Of a stretch of 64,000 nt of DNA, positions 40,496 to 51,297 are shown in pieces; the first letter of the stretch is position 1, and every line of letters starts with the position of its first letter. The translations under genes and the position numbers were made by a program. Source of the stretch: Luzula sylvatica (lineage: Eukaryota > Streptophyta > Magnoliopsida > Poales > Juncaceae); the NCBI GenBank assembly GCA_946800325.1, contig OX326961.1:4194655-4258654 (forward strand), read 5' to 3'. Under the pieces are notes generated by a model, which did not search any database, had not been told where the DNA came from, and saw nothing but the letters and a program-made list of their open reading frames with translations.

Positions 40496-41028
40496 AGTTC
40501 CCCGAGGATTCTCGAGTTTGAGACTAATTTTTTTTATATTAATTTTAATTTTGTTTTTGTTTTTTTGTGTATTTTATTTCTTATTTTTAATGTTGCAAAT
40601 CAGTATAATTTCTTGAATGTAAATAAAAATATCATATATGCTGGTTGCGCAGATAACATCAACAAATTATGAATATATATCGAATGTAACGTATAGAAAT
40701 AAAATAAACAAATTATAAGTATTTCATAACAAAGAAACAAACAACAATATATGAATTTTAATAATAAAAGAAACAAAACAAATTACAACAATATAAAGTT
40801 ATAATTAATTAAATAATTAAAATTTACACAATTAAATATATCCAAACTTTTCATTTAATAATAAAATATGCAAGTATTATATGTTTTGCCTCAGTAAATC
40901 ATGATATGTATAAATTTTACAATAAGTAATATTTGAATCATTCAAGAGCCGGCTTTCTTGAACAATTCAAATAGTCCTTGTTGTAGAATGTGTTTATTTA
41001 TTATACATCATCGGCAAAATCGAGACGG

Positions 41029-41030
41029 CA

Positions 41031-41071
<41 letters not shown>

Positions 41072-41089
41072 ATGATATGACGGTGGTGA

Positions 41090-41120
<31 letters not shown>

Positions 41121-41124
41121 GATC
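41029..41124. repeat. (ATG/GAT)n trinucleotide tract
   Basis: About 95 bp of GAT units with a few interruptions (GATATGATATGACGGTGG). On the minus strand this reads as poly-His or poly-Ser, an artefact of the repeat. Confidence 0.92.
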
Positions 41125-42151
41125 ATTTTTGTATTTGTAGTTACTTAGTATTGGTATTTGTGCTTTTGCTTTTGTTTTGCATTTGGTATTTGTTTTGTAG
41201 TATTCATGAGTCGTAATTCGCAAACATATTCTTATTCAAATATGTATCATATTTGCAATTTACAATTATATTTGTATATTACATTTCTATTTCAAATTCA
41301 TCTCGGTATTTTGCATTTGTAGATGTATTCGTGTTTCATAATTTGTATTCAAGAATTCTTGTTGTTCCTGCTATTGTGTTGTTTTATTTTCTTAATTTGC
41401 CCGGAGTTGTCAAATATGTATGGTTATTTCGTCATCAATTACGTACATGATTAAATTCAGAGTGGCTAAATTTGTATAGTTATTTCGCGACGAAATATCT
41501 AAATGAACATTATGACTCGAGGGTAAACTTATATGCATTTTAATTTTCATGAACAACGAATGATTCAATAACTTTCAATAAAAACAAACATAGCCATGCA
41601 CTATAACGTATAGGTTCGTTTATTCTAGAAAATTTTCCATACTTGTATTCATGTTTTGCACATCGTATATCCATTATGCAATGACTTATTTTTTACTTAA
41701 TATGCGAATCATTATTACACGTACTCGTGATTGAATCTTGTATTCGTGTTTTTATTCTTATCCTAGTTCTTTATTCATATTCTTCTGTTGTTTTTAGTTC
41801 ATTGGCTCGCATTGGTATTTGTTTTTTTTTTGTTTTTATATTAGTATTTGGTGTTTCGTTTTTCGTAATTTGTATTTCGTATTTGCAATTTGTTTGTCTT
41901 AATAGTCTTCTTTGTTGTTTCTCATGTTTATTCAGAAATTATCAACAAAATAATTATTTCAAAGTTTTGAAAAATTTGTGCCTTACAATTCATGTTGAAT
42001 TACATGTCTCTAAAGTACATATTGATTATGTTTTGCAAATTTCACGTGAGGATCTTCGATATTTCAAACTTAACGTATTTGTCAATATGTTTGTCTTAGA
42101 GGTTGGTCTTTAGGTACACACAGAAAACAAAAAATACTTATGTCAACCAGA

Positions 42152-43055
42152 AAGTTAATCATTGTTTTTTGGCAAGAAAGAAAACAATAATGTTTTTGCA
42201 TTTTATTGGCTTCATGTATTTTTTTTTCGTGCATTGAATCATTTGACTCCAGGTGTTTTTTTAATTTCTGAAAATTCAATGAATATCTAATAAACAATTC
42301 ATTAAATATTACAAAAGATCAAGAGAAATAACTTTTTTTGTATGTTTTTTCGTGTATTGAATTACTCTGTTTTTTCACCTCTTAATTTCTTTTTCTTTTC
42401 CGGCGTTGACTATTCAATACAAATTTTCAAAGAATCTTGTCACTGAACCATTAATGATATAATTGCATTTTTGTTATTTCGCTTGTATCTGTCCATGATT
42501 TGTCTCGAGCTATTTGTATAAAATTTGTTATTTGGCTTGAAGTTGATCATTGTTCTTTGGCAAGAAAGGAAACAATACTGTTTTTGCATTTTTTTGGGTT
42601 CATGTATGTTTTTTTTTCGTGCGTTGAATCATTTGAGTCGATTTTTTTTTTTTTTTTTAAAATTCAATGAATATCTAATAAACAATTCATTAAATATTAC
42701 AAAAGATCAAGAGAAATAACTTTTTTTTGTATGTTTTTTCGTGTATTGAATTATTTTGTTTTTTCACCTCTTAATTTCTTTTTCTTTTCTTCAACGCAGC
42801 ATTGACTATTCAATACGAATTTTCAAAGAATCTCGTCATTGAACCATTAAAGATAGAATTGCATTTTTGTTATTTCGCTTGTATCTGTCCATGATTTTTC
42901 TCGAGTTATTTGTATAAAATTTGTTATTTGGCTTGAATTATTTTGTTTTTTCACCTCTTAATTTCTTTTTCTTTTCTTCAACGGAGCGTTGATTATTCAA
43001 TACGAATTTTCAAAGAATCACGTCACTGAACCATTAATGATAGAATTGCATTTTT
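42152..43055. repeat. Tandem duplication, about 389-bp unit plus a partial third copy
   Basis: Blocks containing GGCAAGAAAG, AAACAATTCATTAAATATT, TCACCTCTTAATTTC and ATTCAATACAAATTTTC repeat. TCACCTCTTAATTTC falls near 42375, 42764 and 42951, so the first period is about 389 bp and the partial copy is offset by 187 bp. The copies differ by scattered substitutions. Non-coding. Confidence 0.82.
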
Positions 43056-43577
43056 TCGTGCACTTTTCTTCAACAGAGCATTGATTATTCGTAGTATTTC
43101 ATTTGTGACTTATTATGGTGATCATATTCATATTCATTGTAATATTAATTTTTTTGTTTTGTAATTTTTTACTCATTTTAGTCATCGATGTTTATTTTTA
43201 TTTTTGTATTTGGCTCTTTTGTTTCATGATTACATGGCAACACAACAATTAAATAAGAACGATTGTTACATGTCTTGATTATTACAAAATTGATATCAGT
43301 ACGAAAAATATTCAGTCAATTTGTTCTTTTACTATGAAACTGGAGATAACAGCTTGTATCGTCATGAAAGAATAAATAAATCTTTGCACAATTGTTTATT
43401 TCTTATACATGTGAGGCAATGGAGTAATATGGGTTTGAGTCATCTGGATTGTTTTTCATGCGGATTGATTTTTCGTGCGAATTGTTTTTCATGTTACTAT
43501 TTTTTCATGCGAATTATTTTTTTTCCGCTCAAGTTTCTTTTTACAAGTATATACATTCATTATTACAATTATCACAA

Positions 43578-43680
43578 CAATAATGATTGATGATATGATT
43601 ATGATATGATGATATGATGATGTTATGATTATGATATGATGCTATGATGATAATGTGATGATTATGATATGATGATGCAT
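43578..43680. repeat. ATGAT/ATATGATG microsatellite-like tract
   Basis: Irregular repeats of GATATGATTATGATATGATG over about 100 bp. Confidence 0.85.
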
Positions 43681-43897
43681 AAATAAAAAATTAAATAAAA
43701 AAACAATTAACCTTGTAGAAATAACCGAAAGAAATAAATTAAAAAATGACAAATATATTCATAAATGAATTCAATAATAACTAAATTAAGGTTAATTGAG
43801 ATGAGAGAAAACCTGTAGTAACATCGAATCGAATCTCCTTGGAAATCTAACAATACAAAATATAAGTGAGTAATTATAAGATACTAAAATAAATTAC

Positions 43898-44500
43898 CAA
43901 AATACCCCTCGTCTAAAGCTGGAGAAATCCGTGGTGCGAAACGTTACACATCCATTGATTTTGTCAGAATATAATCCCCAAAAACCTGAAATAAATTACA
44001 ATGAAAAAAGAAATTACCAAATATAAGTGAGTAATTATAAAATACTAAAATAAATTACAATGAAAAAAGAAATTACCAAAATACCCCTCGACTAAAGCTG
44101 GAGAAATCTGTGCTGCGAAACGTAACACATCCATCGATTTTGTCAGAATATAATCCCCAAAAACCTGAAATAAATTACAATGAAAAAAGAAATTACCAAA
44201 TATAAGTGAGTAATTATAAAATACTAAAATAAATTACAATAAAAAAAGAAATTACCAAAATACCCCTCGACTAAAGCTGGAGAAATCCGTGCTGCGAAAC
44301 ATAACACATGCATCGATTTTGTCAGAATATAATCCCCAAAAAGCTGAAATAAATTACAATGAATAAAGAAATTACCAAATATAAGTGAGTAATTATAAAA
44401 TACTAAAATAAATTACAATGAAAAAAGAAATTACCAAAATACCCCTCGACTACAGCTGGAGAAATTCGTGCTGGTAAACGTAACACATCCATCGATTCGG
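43898..44500 (-). repeat. 179-bp tandem array made of an 88-nt exon plus a 91-nt intron
   Basis: AATACCCCTC recurs at 43901, 44080, 44259 and 44438, exactly 179 bp apart. On the minus strand each full unit has an acceptor TTTATTTCAG (or AGCT in one), an 88-nt block and a donor GTAATTT. The blocks are 43898-43985, 44077-44164 and 44256-44343. The fourth partial unit is the 3' part of the larger exon 44435-44653. Two reading frames of the block are open (one ending SPALVEGYF, one containing GLYSDKIDGCVTF). Since 88 is not a multiple of three, tandem use of the exon would shift the frame. The 91-nt intron itself contains an internal duplication of TTTCTTTTTTCATTGTAATT. Confidence 0.75.
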
Positions 44501-44653
44501 CATGATAAGCATTGGATCTAGGCGCCCGTAGCGCTACTGTCCAGACATGCACTTTCCACTGAAAATCCCAGCACCCGTACCGATACCGGCAGGTACAGTA
44601 CCCGCGGATTTCATCTGTCTCGTAGTCGGGGCGCATTGCCGGTATCATTCTCA
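44435..44653 (-). pseudogene. Exon-like block, 219 nt, open frame, unknown parent gene
   Basis: On the minus strand it is preceded by TTCATGCCAG and followed by GTAATTTC. It is much richer in GC than its surroundings. The frame starting RMIPAMRPDYETDEIRGYCT continues open to SPAVVEGYF, 72 codons in all. Its last ~75 nt are the parent or a copy of the 88-nt block amplified just downstream. Joined to the next block (44256-44343) the frame stays open, then hits a stop in the following one. I recognise no domain. It is either a captured host-gene exon or part of an old Helitron gene. Confidence 0.4.
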
Positions 44654-44959
44654 CTGGCATGAATTATACAAAAATGAAATTAACAATTACAAACAGTTAA
44701 AATATGAAACGTACCCTTATATTGGAATAAATGTGGAACGTGTTATTATATCGAAAGAAAACATGAAATGTACCGCCAAAATTTCAGAAAATAGTAATAA
44801 AATAGTTTATACTTCGAATATCCAACAGAGTTGCTTATCAATACACAATGGTGGTCCCGAACAAAACCATGCATCAAATAAAATAATTCAATTTAATTTT
44901 TTTATACTCGAGAAAGATATAAATTGCAAATTGGTCCTTTTTCGGAGAAAATTACGTAC

Positions 44960-45049
44960 AATTTTATAAATCACGTCGCTTGCAAACCTTCCAATGGCTT
45001 CGAGGAGGCCTATAAGCGAGCACTTGTCACTATATTGTGATTTAACCCT
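44960..45049 (-). pseudogene. Exon-like block, 90 nt, open frame
   Basis: On the minus strand an acceptor TTTACAG is followed by 30 open codons reading RVKSQYSDKCSLIGLLEAIG and on to VIYKI, then a strong donor GTACGTAA. The length is a multiple of three. Amino-acid composition is protein-like and unlike the low-complexity frames around it. The YSDK tetrapeptide also occurs in one frame of the 88-nt block. Family unknown. Confidence 0.42.
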
Positions 45050-45179
45050 CTGTAAATAAAATTATAGTATATTAAAAAATCAGAGTATATTATTAATTAA
45101 AAAATTATACTTAAAACTTCTTTGATATGAAAGCCGAGGACGAAAGGTACCGATCAATGAAACCTGAAACGTACCATCC

Positions 45180-45960
45180 GCGTCATTTGCTATTTTCCCT
45201 TTTCGTGAATTTCCTTTTCCTTTCGAAGCTTAATCGCACACAACAAATACACATCTGAACTGCAATTCCAATTCTGGAAAAAAAAAGACAAAAAAAATTG
45301 CAATTGAAAGAAAAAATAAGAAAAGAAAAAGAATAAGGCAGCAAAAATTACCTCGCCACGATGGATCCAAAAGGCCTCCATGGATACTCAACACTTGGAC
45401 CCTAAAATCCGAAGCCTAAGCATTGGTACCGGTACCGATCAGAGAAATTTGATCCGGAACGTCATCGATATTTCCTATTTTTCTCTTCCCCGAATTTCCT
45501 TATCGTTTGAAAGGTCAATCACAGCCAACAAATGCACATGTATTTCTGCAAAAGAAAAAGGAAAAAGAATTGCAAATAAAAGAAAGGGAAAGAAACAGAA
45601 AAAGATTAGAAGAATAAAATATACCTTTGTACACATGAACGAAAAGGTCTCGATGTATACTTGTTACTTTTGCCCAAAAATGCGAAATTGTAGAACCGGT
45701 ACGTACCTGTACCGATTAATGAAACCTGACTCGGATCGTGATCGTCCTTGACGCATCGAGTCATTTTTCCTGACTTTTCTTTTCTTTTGCTGACTTTTCT
45801 AAACCCTAAATCATCGTCAACAAACACACATGCAAGCGTTAATCTAAGTTGAAGGAAGAATGAAGTAAAAAAAATTGGAAATGCAAACCAAACGAAAACA
45901 GAAGAAAAAAATAGGGTACCTCAGCACAGTGGAACAAAAAGGGTTCTATCGAAAAATAGT
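45180..45960 (-). repeat. Diverged triplicated exon-intron unit, about 290 bp
   Basis: CAACAAA.ACACA recurs at 45241, 45526 and 45818, giving periods of 285 and 292 bp. Each unit ends on the minus strand in a related phrase CCTTTT.G.TC....G..AG followed by a GT donor (45330, 45624 and 45920 region). The best-preserved exon is 45625-45843, 219 nt, with acceptor CAACTTAG and donor GTATATTT. It is open over 72 codons, reading ACVFVDDDLGFRKVSKRKEK onward and including SLIGTGTYRFYN. Both its introns would be in phase 2, so duplication of this exon would keep the frame. The other copies contain stops. The source protein is not recognised. Confidence 0.55.
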
Positions 45961-46110
45961 GGTCTTGCTGCCATATCGAATGGCTAGGGTTTCCTCTCGG
46001 TGGCCGTTTTGGCTTGTGTAAGATTTGAGAGAAAGAAAACGACCTAAGACCTCTCTTCTATCTTCTGTTGCCGATGCTCGATCTAGGGTTTCGTGAATTT
46101 TGGCCTTAAA
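45940..46110 (-). promoter_or_regulatory. Plant 5'-leader-like segment with two AAACCCTAG boxes
   Basis: On the minus strand CGAAACCCTAGATCGAG (near 46090) and GGAAACCCTAGCC (near 45990) bracket a CT-rich stretch. An ATGGCAGCAAGACC start context follows, then a short frame that closes just before the GTACCC donor near 45919. Telo-box-like AAACCCTA elements are common in 5' leaders of plant housekeeping genes. This suggests a captured leader; activity is unknown. Confidence 0.35.
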
Positions 46111-46182
46111 CGTGCAAACCACACATGCGCCAGAAAAAAATTAAGTAATTACTACACAATTTAGCTTTTTATTATTTAGAGT

Positions 46183-46530
46183 TTAGACTTTAGCTTTGGT
46201 ACCGGCTTCTCGCACTGTATCGCCTTGAATTATTTTCTCAGAGCTTCTCTTTTTGTATGTCGTTATGTGCGCTCGCTTTGGCTTCTTTTTCTCTCTTGGA
46301 GCCTCGTCCATTTGAGCCATCTCAATCTATAGTCGCAAACGAAATTTAATCAAATCGACAATAATAAAAAAAGATTTTTCGAGTTCTGAAATTAATTGAG
46401 ATAAAAGTATTTATACGTATTAAGGCATGAATAATTCACAAAGAAGTACCATTTCGAGCTTGTCGATGTCAGACTCATGCTCATCTTCAATCGTTCGAAT
46501 ATTTCGAGATTGTGTACGTGAAGTCGCCAT
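46183..46530 (-). CDS. Two-exon spliced frame, 74 aa, lysine-rich, family unknown
   Basis: Exon 1 (46530 down to 46450, 81 nt) reads MATSRTQSRNIRTIEDEHES then DIDKLEM and stops at a GTACTT donor. A 123-nt AT-rich intron ends CGACTATAG. Exon 2 (46326 down to 46183, 144 nt) reads IEMAQMDEAPREKKKPKRAH and onward to TAA at 46185-46183. Both exons are multiples of three and join in phase 0. The product would have an acidic middle and a basic cluster EKKKPKR that could serve as a nuclear localisation signal. A further acceptor TTAATTGTAG at about 46567 suggests an upstream non-coding exon linked to the leader at 46.9-47.2 kb. I cannot name the family. It may be a truncated captured gene or an N-terminal piece of a transposon protein. 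Confidence 0.42.
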
Positions 46531-46805
46531 CAAGGGCTTATTCTTTTTTCTCCATTTTTTTGCATAACCTACAATTAAGGCATTTAGATGAACACATGTT
46601 AGACACGATAAACAAATACATTTTCAGTAAATTAGACAAGGAAAAACGAAGCCGCAAAGAATCAAAACTTAGATTTCGTTCGATATATGTACAAACACTC
46701 TACCAACAGTCAGTACAGTCCAAATTACATATTCAATCGCAATTTTCAGAAGTAATTTGAAACCCTAACACATTTGATAACTCTTATTAACCAAAAAATG
46801 TCGTA

Positions 46806-47280
46806 TTAAGTAAATTCAAACAACACACAAACCGAATGTAAAAAACTTCCCAAGAATCGAATCAAAGAACAAAGAAAAAAAAAATCAGAAACCCAAATAA
46901 GTAGAAATGAAGGAACCATGCCTGATTCTAGAACCGTGGCTGCATGAGTAGACCCTTTCCCTCTTTTCTTTTCTTCGTTTGTGCGTAAAGAGAAATCCCT
47001 CAAATCGCAAATATTCAGGAGCGCCATCGCCAGCCGCTCAAATCGCAAATAGTCAAATAGCATCGCCATGGCGAGCGGTTGTTGGTATGGCCCATCATCA
47101 GCACTCATTTAGGTCTCTCGCCATGAACCGACGCATCGCGTTCGCCATGAATCGGCAAGGTTAGGGTTAGGGTTTCTATCGTTAGGGTTAGGGTTGTTTT
47201 TTCGCTCGAGAGAGAGAGGAAGAGAGAGAGACACATCTGCAGGGGAGAGGAGAAATTTTGCAAAAACTATAAATAAATAG
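46806..47280 (-). promoter_or_regulatory. Leader region with short interstitial telomere-like repeats
   Basis: On the minus strand a CT-rich run (CTCTCTCTCTTCCTCTCTCT) is followed by two clusters of AACCCTAACCCTAAC (about 47,160-47,200). Several ATGGCGA starts and a frame of up to 100 residues then follow (MSADDGPYQQPLAMAMLFDY...), closing after a possible donor at GGCATG-GTTCC near 46920. The CT tract plus telo boxes is typical of plant 5' leaders. The frame repeats the phrase (F/C)D.LR(F/D) and is probably upstream leader rather than protein. It sits at the 5' end of the Helitron in the Helitron's orientation, so it could drive the exons listed here. Confidence 0.35.
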
Positions 47281-47400
47281 AATGAATTGCAGGGAAAAAA
47301 TTTCAGAAGAACAAAACACATTTTTCTTTTACTTTTTAACCTACTGACGTGGCTCAATGTAAAAACGGGAATTTACTTAGAAATATATATAATTATATAA

Positions 47401-47471
47401 TATGTATGTAGGAAGATGGTTATTTAGTTAGTTAGTTGGTTTGTTAATTAGTTAGTTAGTTAGTTAGTTAT
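47401..47471 (-). repeat. Remainder of the unit 2 TTAG block after the Helitron
   Basis: Matches 5121-5191 and then breaks off. From 47,472 the array is CTAA-oriented and corresponds to about 15,42x, not to 5,278. This marks the edge of the 10.2-kb difference between the units. Confidence 0.88.
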
Positions 47472-47489
47472 TAACTAACTAACTAACTA
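47453..47489. repeat. Palindromic orientation switch at the deletion junction
   Basis: TAGTTAGTTAGTTAGTTA and TAACTAACTAACTAACTA face each other around a single T at 47471. The two halves belong to sequences about 10.2 kb apart in unit 1. Confidence 0.8.
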
Positions 47490-47837
47490 GCTAACTAACT
47501 AAATAACTAAGTAATTAACTAACTAACTATCTTCCTGCATACATATTAACTAACTAACTAACTAACTAACTAACTTACTAACTACTTTCTTACATACCCA
47601 CTAACTAAGTAACTAACTAAATAAAAAATAACTAACTAAATAACTACTAGCTATATAACTAACTAAATAAATAAATAACTAACTAATTAACTAACTAACT
47701 AACTAACTAATTAACAAACTAACTAACAAATTAACTAACAAACTAGCTACCTTCGTACATACCCACTAACTAACTAACTTACTAACTAACTAATTAACTA
47801 ACTAATTAATTAACTAATTAACTAACTAACTACTAGT

Positions 47838-47872
<35 letters not shown>

Positions 47873-47998
47873 ATAACTAACTAATTAACTAACAAACTAA
47901 CTAACTAACTACTAGCTAAATAACTAACTAGTTAACTGTCTAACTTACTAGCTAACTACCTTCATACATACCTATTAACTCACTAACTACCTACCTTT

Positions 47999-48034
<36 letters not shown>

Positions 48035-48190
48035 ATAGCTAAATAACTAACTAATGAACTAATTAACAAACTAATTAACTAACTAAATAACTATCTTCGT
48101 ACATTCCTATTAATTAACTAATTATCTAACTAACTAACTAACTAACTACCTTCCTACGTACGCATTAACTAACTAACTAACTACCTTCCC

Positions 48191-48227
<37 letters not shown>

Positions 48228-50147
48228 AAACTAACTAAAAAACTAACTAGCTAACTAACTAACTACTAGAGAACTAACAAACTAACTAACTAAATAACTA
48301 ACTAGTTAACTAACTAACTAATTAACTAACTAACGACTAGAGAACTAACTAACTAAATAACTTACTAACTAACTTACTACTGGCGAACTAACTAGCTAGC
48401 TAACTAGCTAACTAACTACCTTCCTACATACCAATTAACTAACTAACTAACTAACTAACTAACTCACTAACTAACTAACTACTAGCTCTAACTAACTAAC
48501 TAACTAACTAACTCCTAGCTAGCTAACAAACAAACTGACTAAATAACGAACTAACTAACTAACTAACTACCTTCATACATACCTATAAACAAACTAAATA
48601 GCTAACTACCTAACTAACTAATTAACTAACTACCTTCCTACAAACTCACTAACAAACAAACTAACTAACTAACTAACAAATTAACTAATTAACAAACTAA
48701 CTAAACAACTGAATAACTATCTTCGTACATACCTATTTACTAACTAACTAACTAACTACCTTCCCACTAACTAACTAACTAACTATCTAACTAGATGAAT
48801 AACTACCTAGCTAACTAACTAACTACTAGATAACTAACAAACTACCTAACTAAATGACTAACTAGTTAACTAACTGAATAATTAACTAACTAACTACTAG
48901 ATAACTAACTAACTAACTAACAAAATAACTAACTAACTAACTAACTACTAGCTAGCCGACAAAATAACTAACTAACTAATTACTAGATAACTAACATAAT
49001 AACTAACTAATTTACTAACTAACTATCTTCATAAATACCAATTAACTAACTAACTAACTAACTACCTTCCTACATACCCACCAACTAACTAATCAACTAA
49101 CTAAATAAATAACTAACCTTCTAACAACTATCTAACTAACTAACTAACTAACTAACCAAATAACTAACTGATGACCTAACTAACTAGCTAACTACTAGAT
49201 AAATAACTAACTAACTGACTAACTAGCTAACTAACTAATTACAAACTATCTTGCTAACTAACAAACTACCTTGATACATACATATTGTTTAACTAACTAA
49301 CTCACTAACTAACTAAGTAATTAACTAACTAACTAAATAACTATTTAACACACTAATGAACTAACTAACACACTAATTAACTGACTAACTAACTAACTAA
49401 CTACTAGACAACTAACTAACTTATTAACTAAATAACTAACTAACTGACTAACTACTAGCTAGCTGACAAAATAACTATCTAACTAATTACTAGATAACTA
49501 ACATAATAACTAACTAATTTACTAACTCAATATCTTCTTAAATACCTATTAACGAACTAACTAACTAACTTCCTACATACCCGCCAATTAACTAACTAAC
49601 TAAATAAATAACTATCCTGCCGACTACTAGCTAACTAACTAATTAACTAAATAACTAACTGATGACGTAACTAACTGACTAACTAACTGACTGACTAACT
49701 AACTAACTATCTAATTAACTAACTAACTAACTAATTAACTAACTATCTAACTAACTAACTAACTACCTGGATACATATATATATTGATTAACTAACTAAC
49801 CCACTAACTAACTAACTACTAGCTAACTAACTAAGTAACTCACAAAATTACTAACTGATTAACTAACTAACTAACTAATTAACTAACTATCTAACTAACT
49901 AACTAAATAACAACCTTCTTGCATACTAACTAACTAACTAACTAACTAACTTACTAACTAACTACTAGCTAACTAAATAACTAACTAACTAACTAACTAC
50001 CTTCGTACATACATATTGACTAACTAACTAACTAACTAACTAACTATTTAACTAACTAACTAACTAACTAACTAACTTATTAACTAACTAACTAACTAAC
50101 TATTACCTAACTAAATAACTTATTGACTAACTAACTAACTAACTATT

Positions 50148-50180
<33 letters not shown>

Positions 50181-50230
50181 TATTAACTAACTAACTAACT
50201 AACTAACTAACTACTAGCTAACTGAATAAA

Positions 50231-50272
<42 letters not shown>

Positions 50273-50970
50273 CTAGATAACTAACTAATTAACTAATTAA
50301 CTATCTTCCTACGTACATATTAACTAACTAAATAACTAACTTACTAACTACCTTTTTACATACCCACTAACAAAGTCGCTTACTAATTAAATTAATAACT
50401 AACTAAATAACTACTAGCTATTTAACTAACGAACTAACTAACTAAATAACTAACCAATTAACTAACTAACTAACTAATTAACTAACTAACTAGCTACCTT
50501 CGTACATACCCACTAACTAACTAACTTACTAACTAACTAATTAACTAACTAATTAATTAACTAATTAACTAACAACTACTAGCTAACTAACTAACTAGTT
50601 AACTATCTAACTTACTAAGTAACTACCTTCATACATACCTATTAACTAACTAACTAACTACCTTTCTAACTAACTAACTAAAAAACTAACTAACTAAATA
50701 ACTAAATAACTAACTACCTAACTAACTAACTAATTAATTAATTAACAAACTAACTAACTTTTTAAATAACTATCTTCATACATGCTTATTGATTATCAAA
50801 TTAACTAACAAACTAACTAACAAACTAACTAACTACCTTCCCACACACCCACAAACTAACTAACTAATTACCATCCCACTAACTAACTAACTAACTATCT
50901 AACTAACTAAATAACTAACTAGCTAACTGACTAACTACTAGATAACTAACAAACTAACTAACTAACTAAA
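47472..50970 (+). repeat. CTAA satellite, unit 2 equivalent of 15.42-16.81 and 25.47-27.59 kb
   Basis: Follows unit 1 closely, including rare variants such as TTAACTAAAAACTAACTAAAA near 48,215, matching 16,141. It lacks the CACTA element. No genes. Confidence 0.9.
48902..48904. other. Empty insertion site of the CACTA transposon
   Basis: TAA, preceded by CTAACTAACTACTAGA and followed by CTAACTAACTAACTAACAAA, is identical to the two flanks of the element at 16,807 and 25,472 when joined with one TAA removed. Confidence 0.93.
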
Positions 50971-51297
50971 TACCTAGTTAATTAGTCAGTTAGTTAGTTA
51001 GTCAGTTAGTTAGTTAATTAGTTAGTTAGTTAGTTAATAGGTATGTGGAAAGATAGTTTGTTAGTTAATTAGTTAATTAATTAGTTAGTTATTTAGTTAG
51101 TTATCTAGTAGTTAGTTAGTTAGTTAGTTCGTTAGTTAGTTAGTTAGTAAATATGTATGTAAGAAGGTAGTTAGTTCGTTAGTTACTTAGTTAGATAGTT
51201 AGTAAATTAGTTAGTCAATTAGTTAGTTAGCTAGTAGTTAGTTAGTTAGTTTAGATAGTTATTCAGTTAGTTAGTTAGTCATGTAGTTAGTTAGTTA
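50971..51297 (-). repeat. Short TTAG-oriented block, unit 2
   Basis: Close match to 27,586-27,904 with a few substitutions. Confidence 0.85.

Larger units (their letters stand above)
40945..43850. other. AT-rich Helitron interior, no supported gene
   Basis: Mostly T-rich on the + strand with several short open frames (up to 140 residues) of low-complexity F/Y/I/L/V composition. None shows a domain. One possible remnant is a minus-strand frame ending at TGA 40942-40944 that reads LQQGLFELFKKAGS. It has coding-like composition but no recognised family. Confidence 0.5.
40466..47400 (-). mobile_element. Non-autonomous Helitron, 6.9 kb, carrying exon-like gene sequence
   Basis: On the minus strand the 3' end has a perfect 8-bp-stem hairpin, then TAAAAGCTAG followed by T, the Helitron signature. 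The insertion is exactly between A (40465) and T (47401); the uninterrupted target is at 5120/5121. The 5' terminal dinucleotide is TT where TC is expected. The sequence after it (ATATTTCT, AAATTCCC, GCCACGTC) parallels the small Helitron near 18851. No Rep or helicase frame is present. Gene-like, spliced sequence lies in the Helitron's own orientation between about 44,435 and 47,280, and the 40,945-43,850 part is AT-rich. Confidence 0.88.

Noticed and set aside
41008..41223. Histidine/serine-rich frame
   Set aside because: It is a translated GAT trinucleotide tract.
41253..43590. Several hydrophobic frames of 64-128 residues on the + strand
   Set aside because: T-rich low-complexity sequence, no start context, no domain, and overlapping 389-bp repeats.
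43898..44343. A 27-nt microexon inside the 91-nt intron
   Set aside because: It would need introns of about 32 nt, too short for plant splicing; the intron simply contains an internal duplication.
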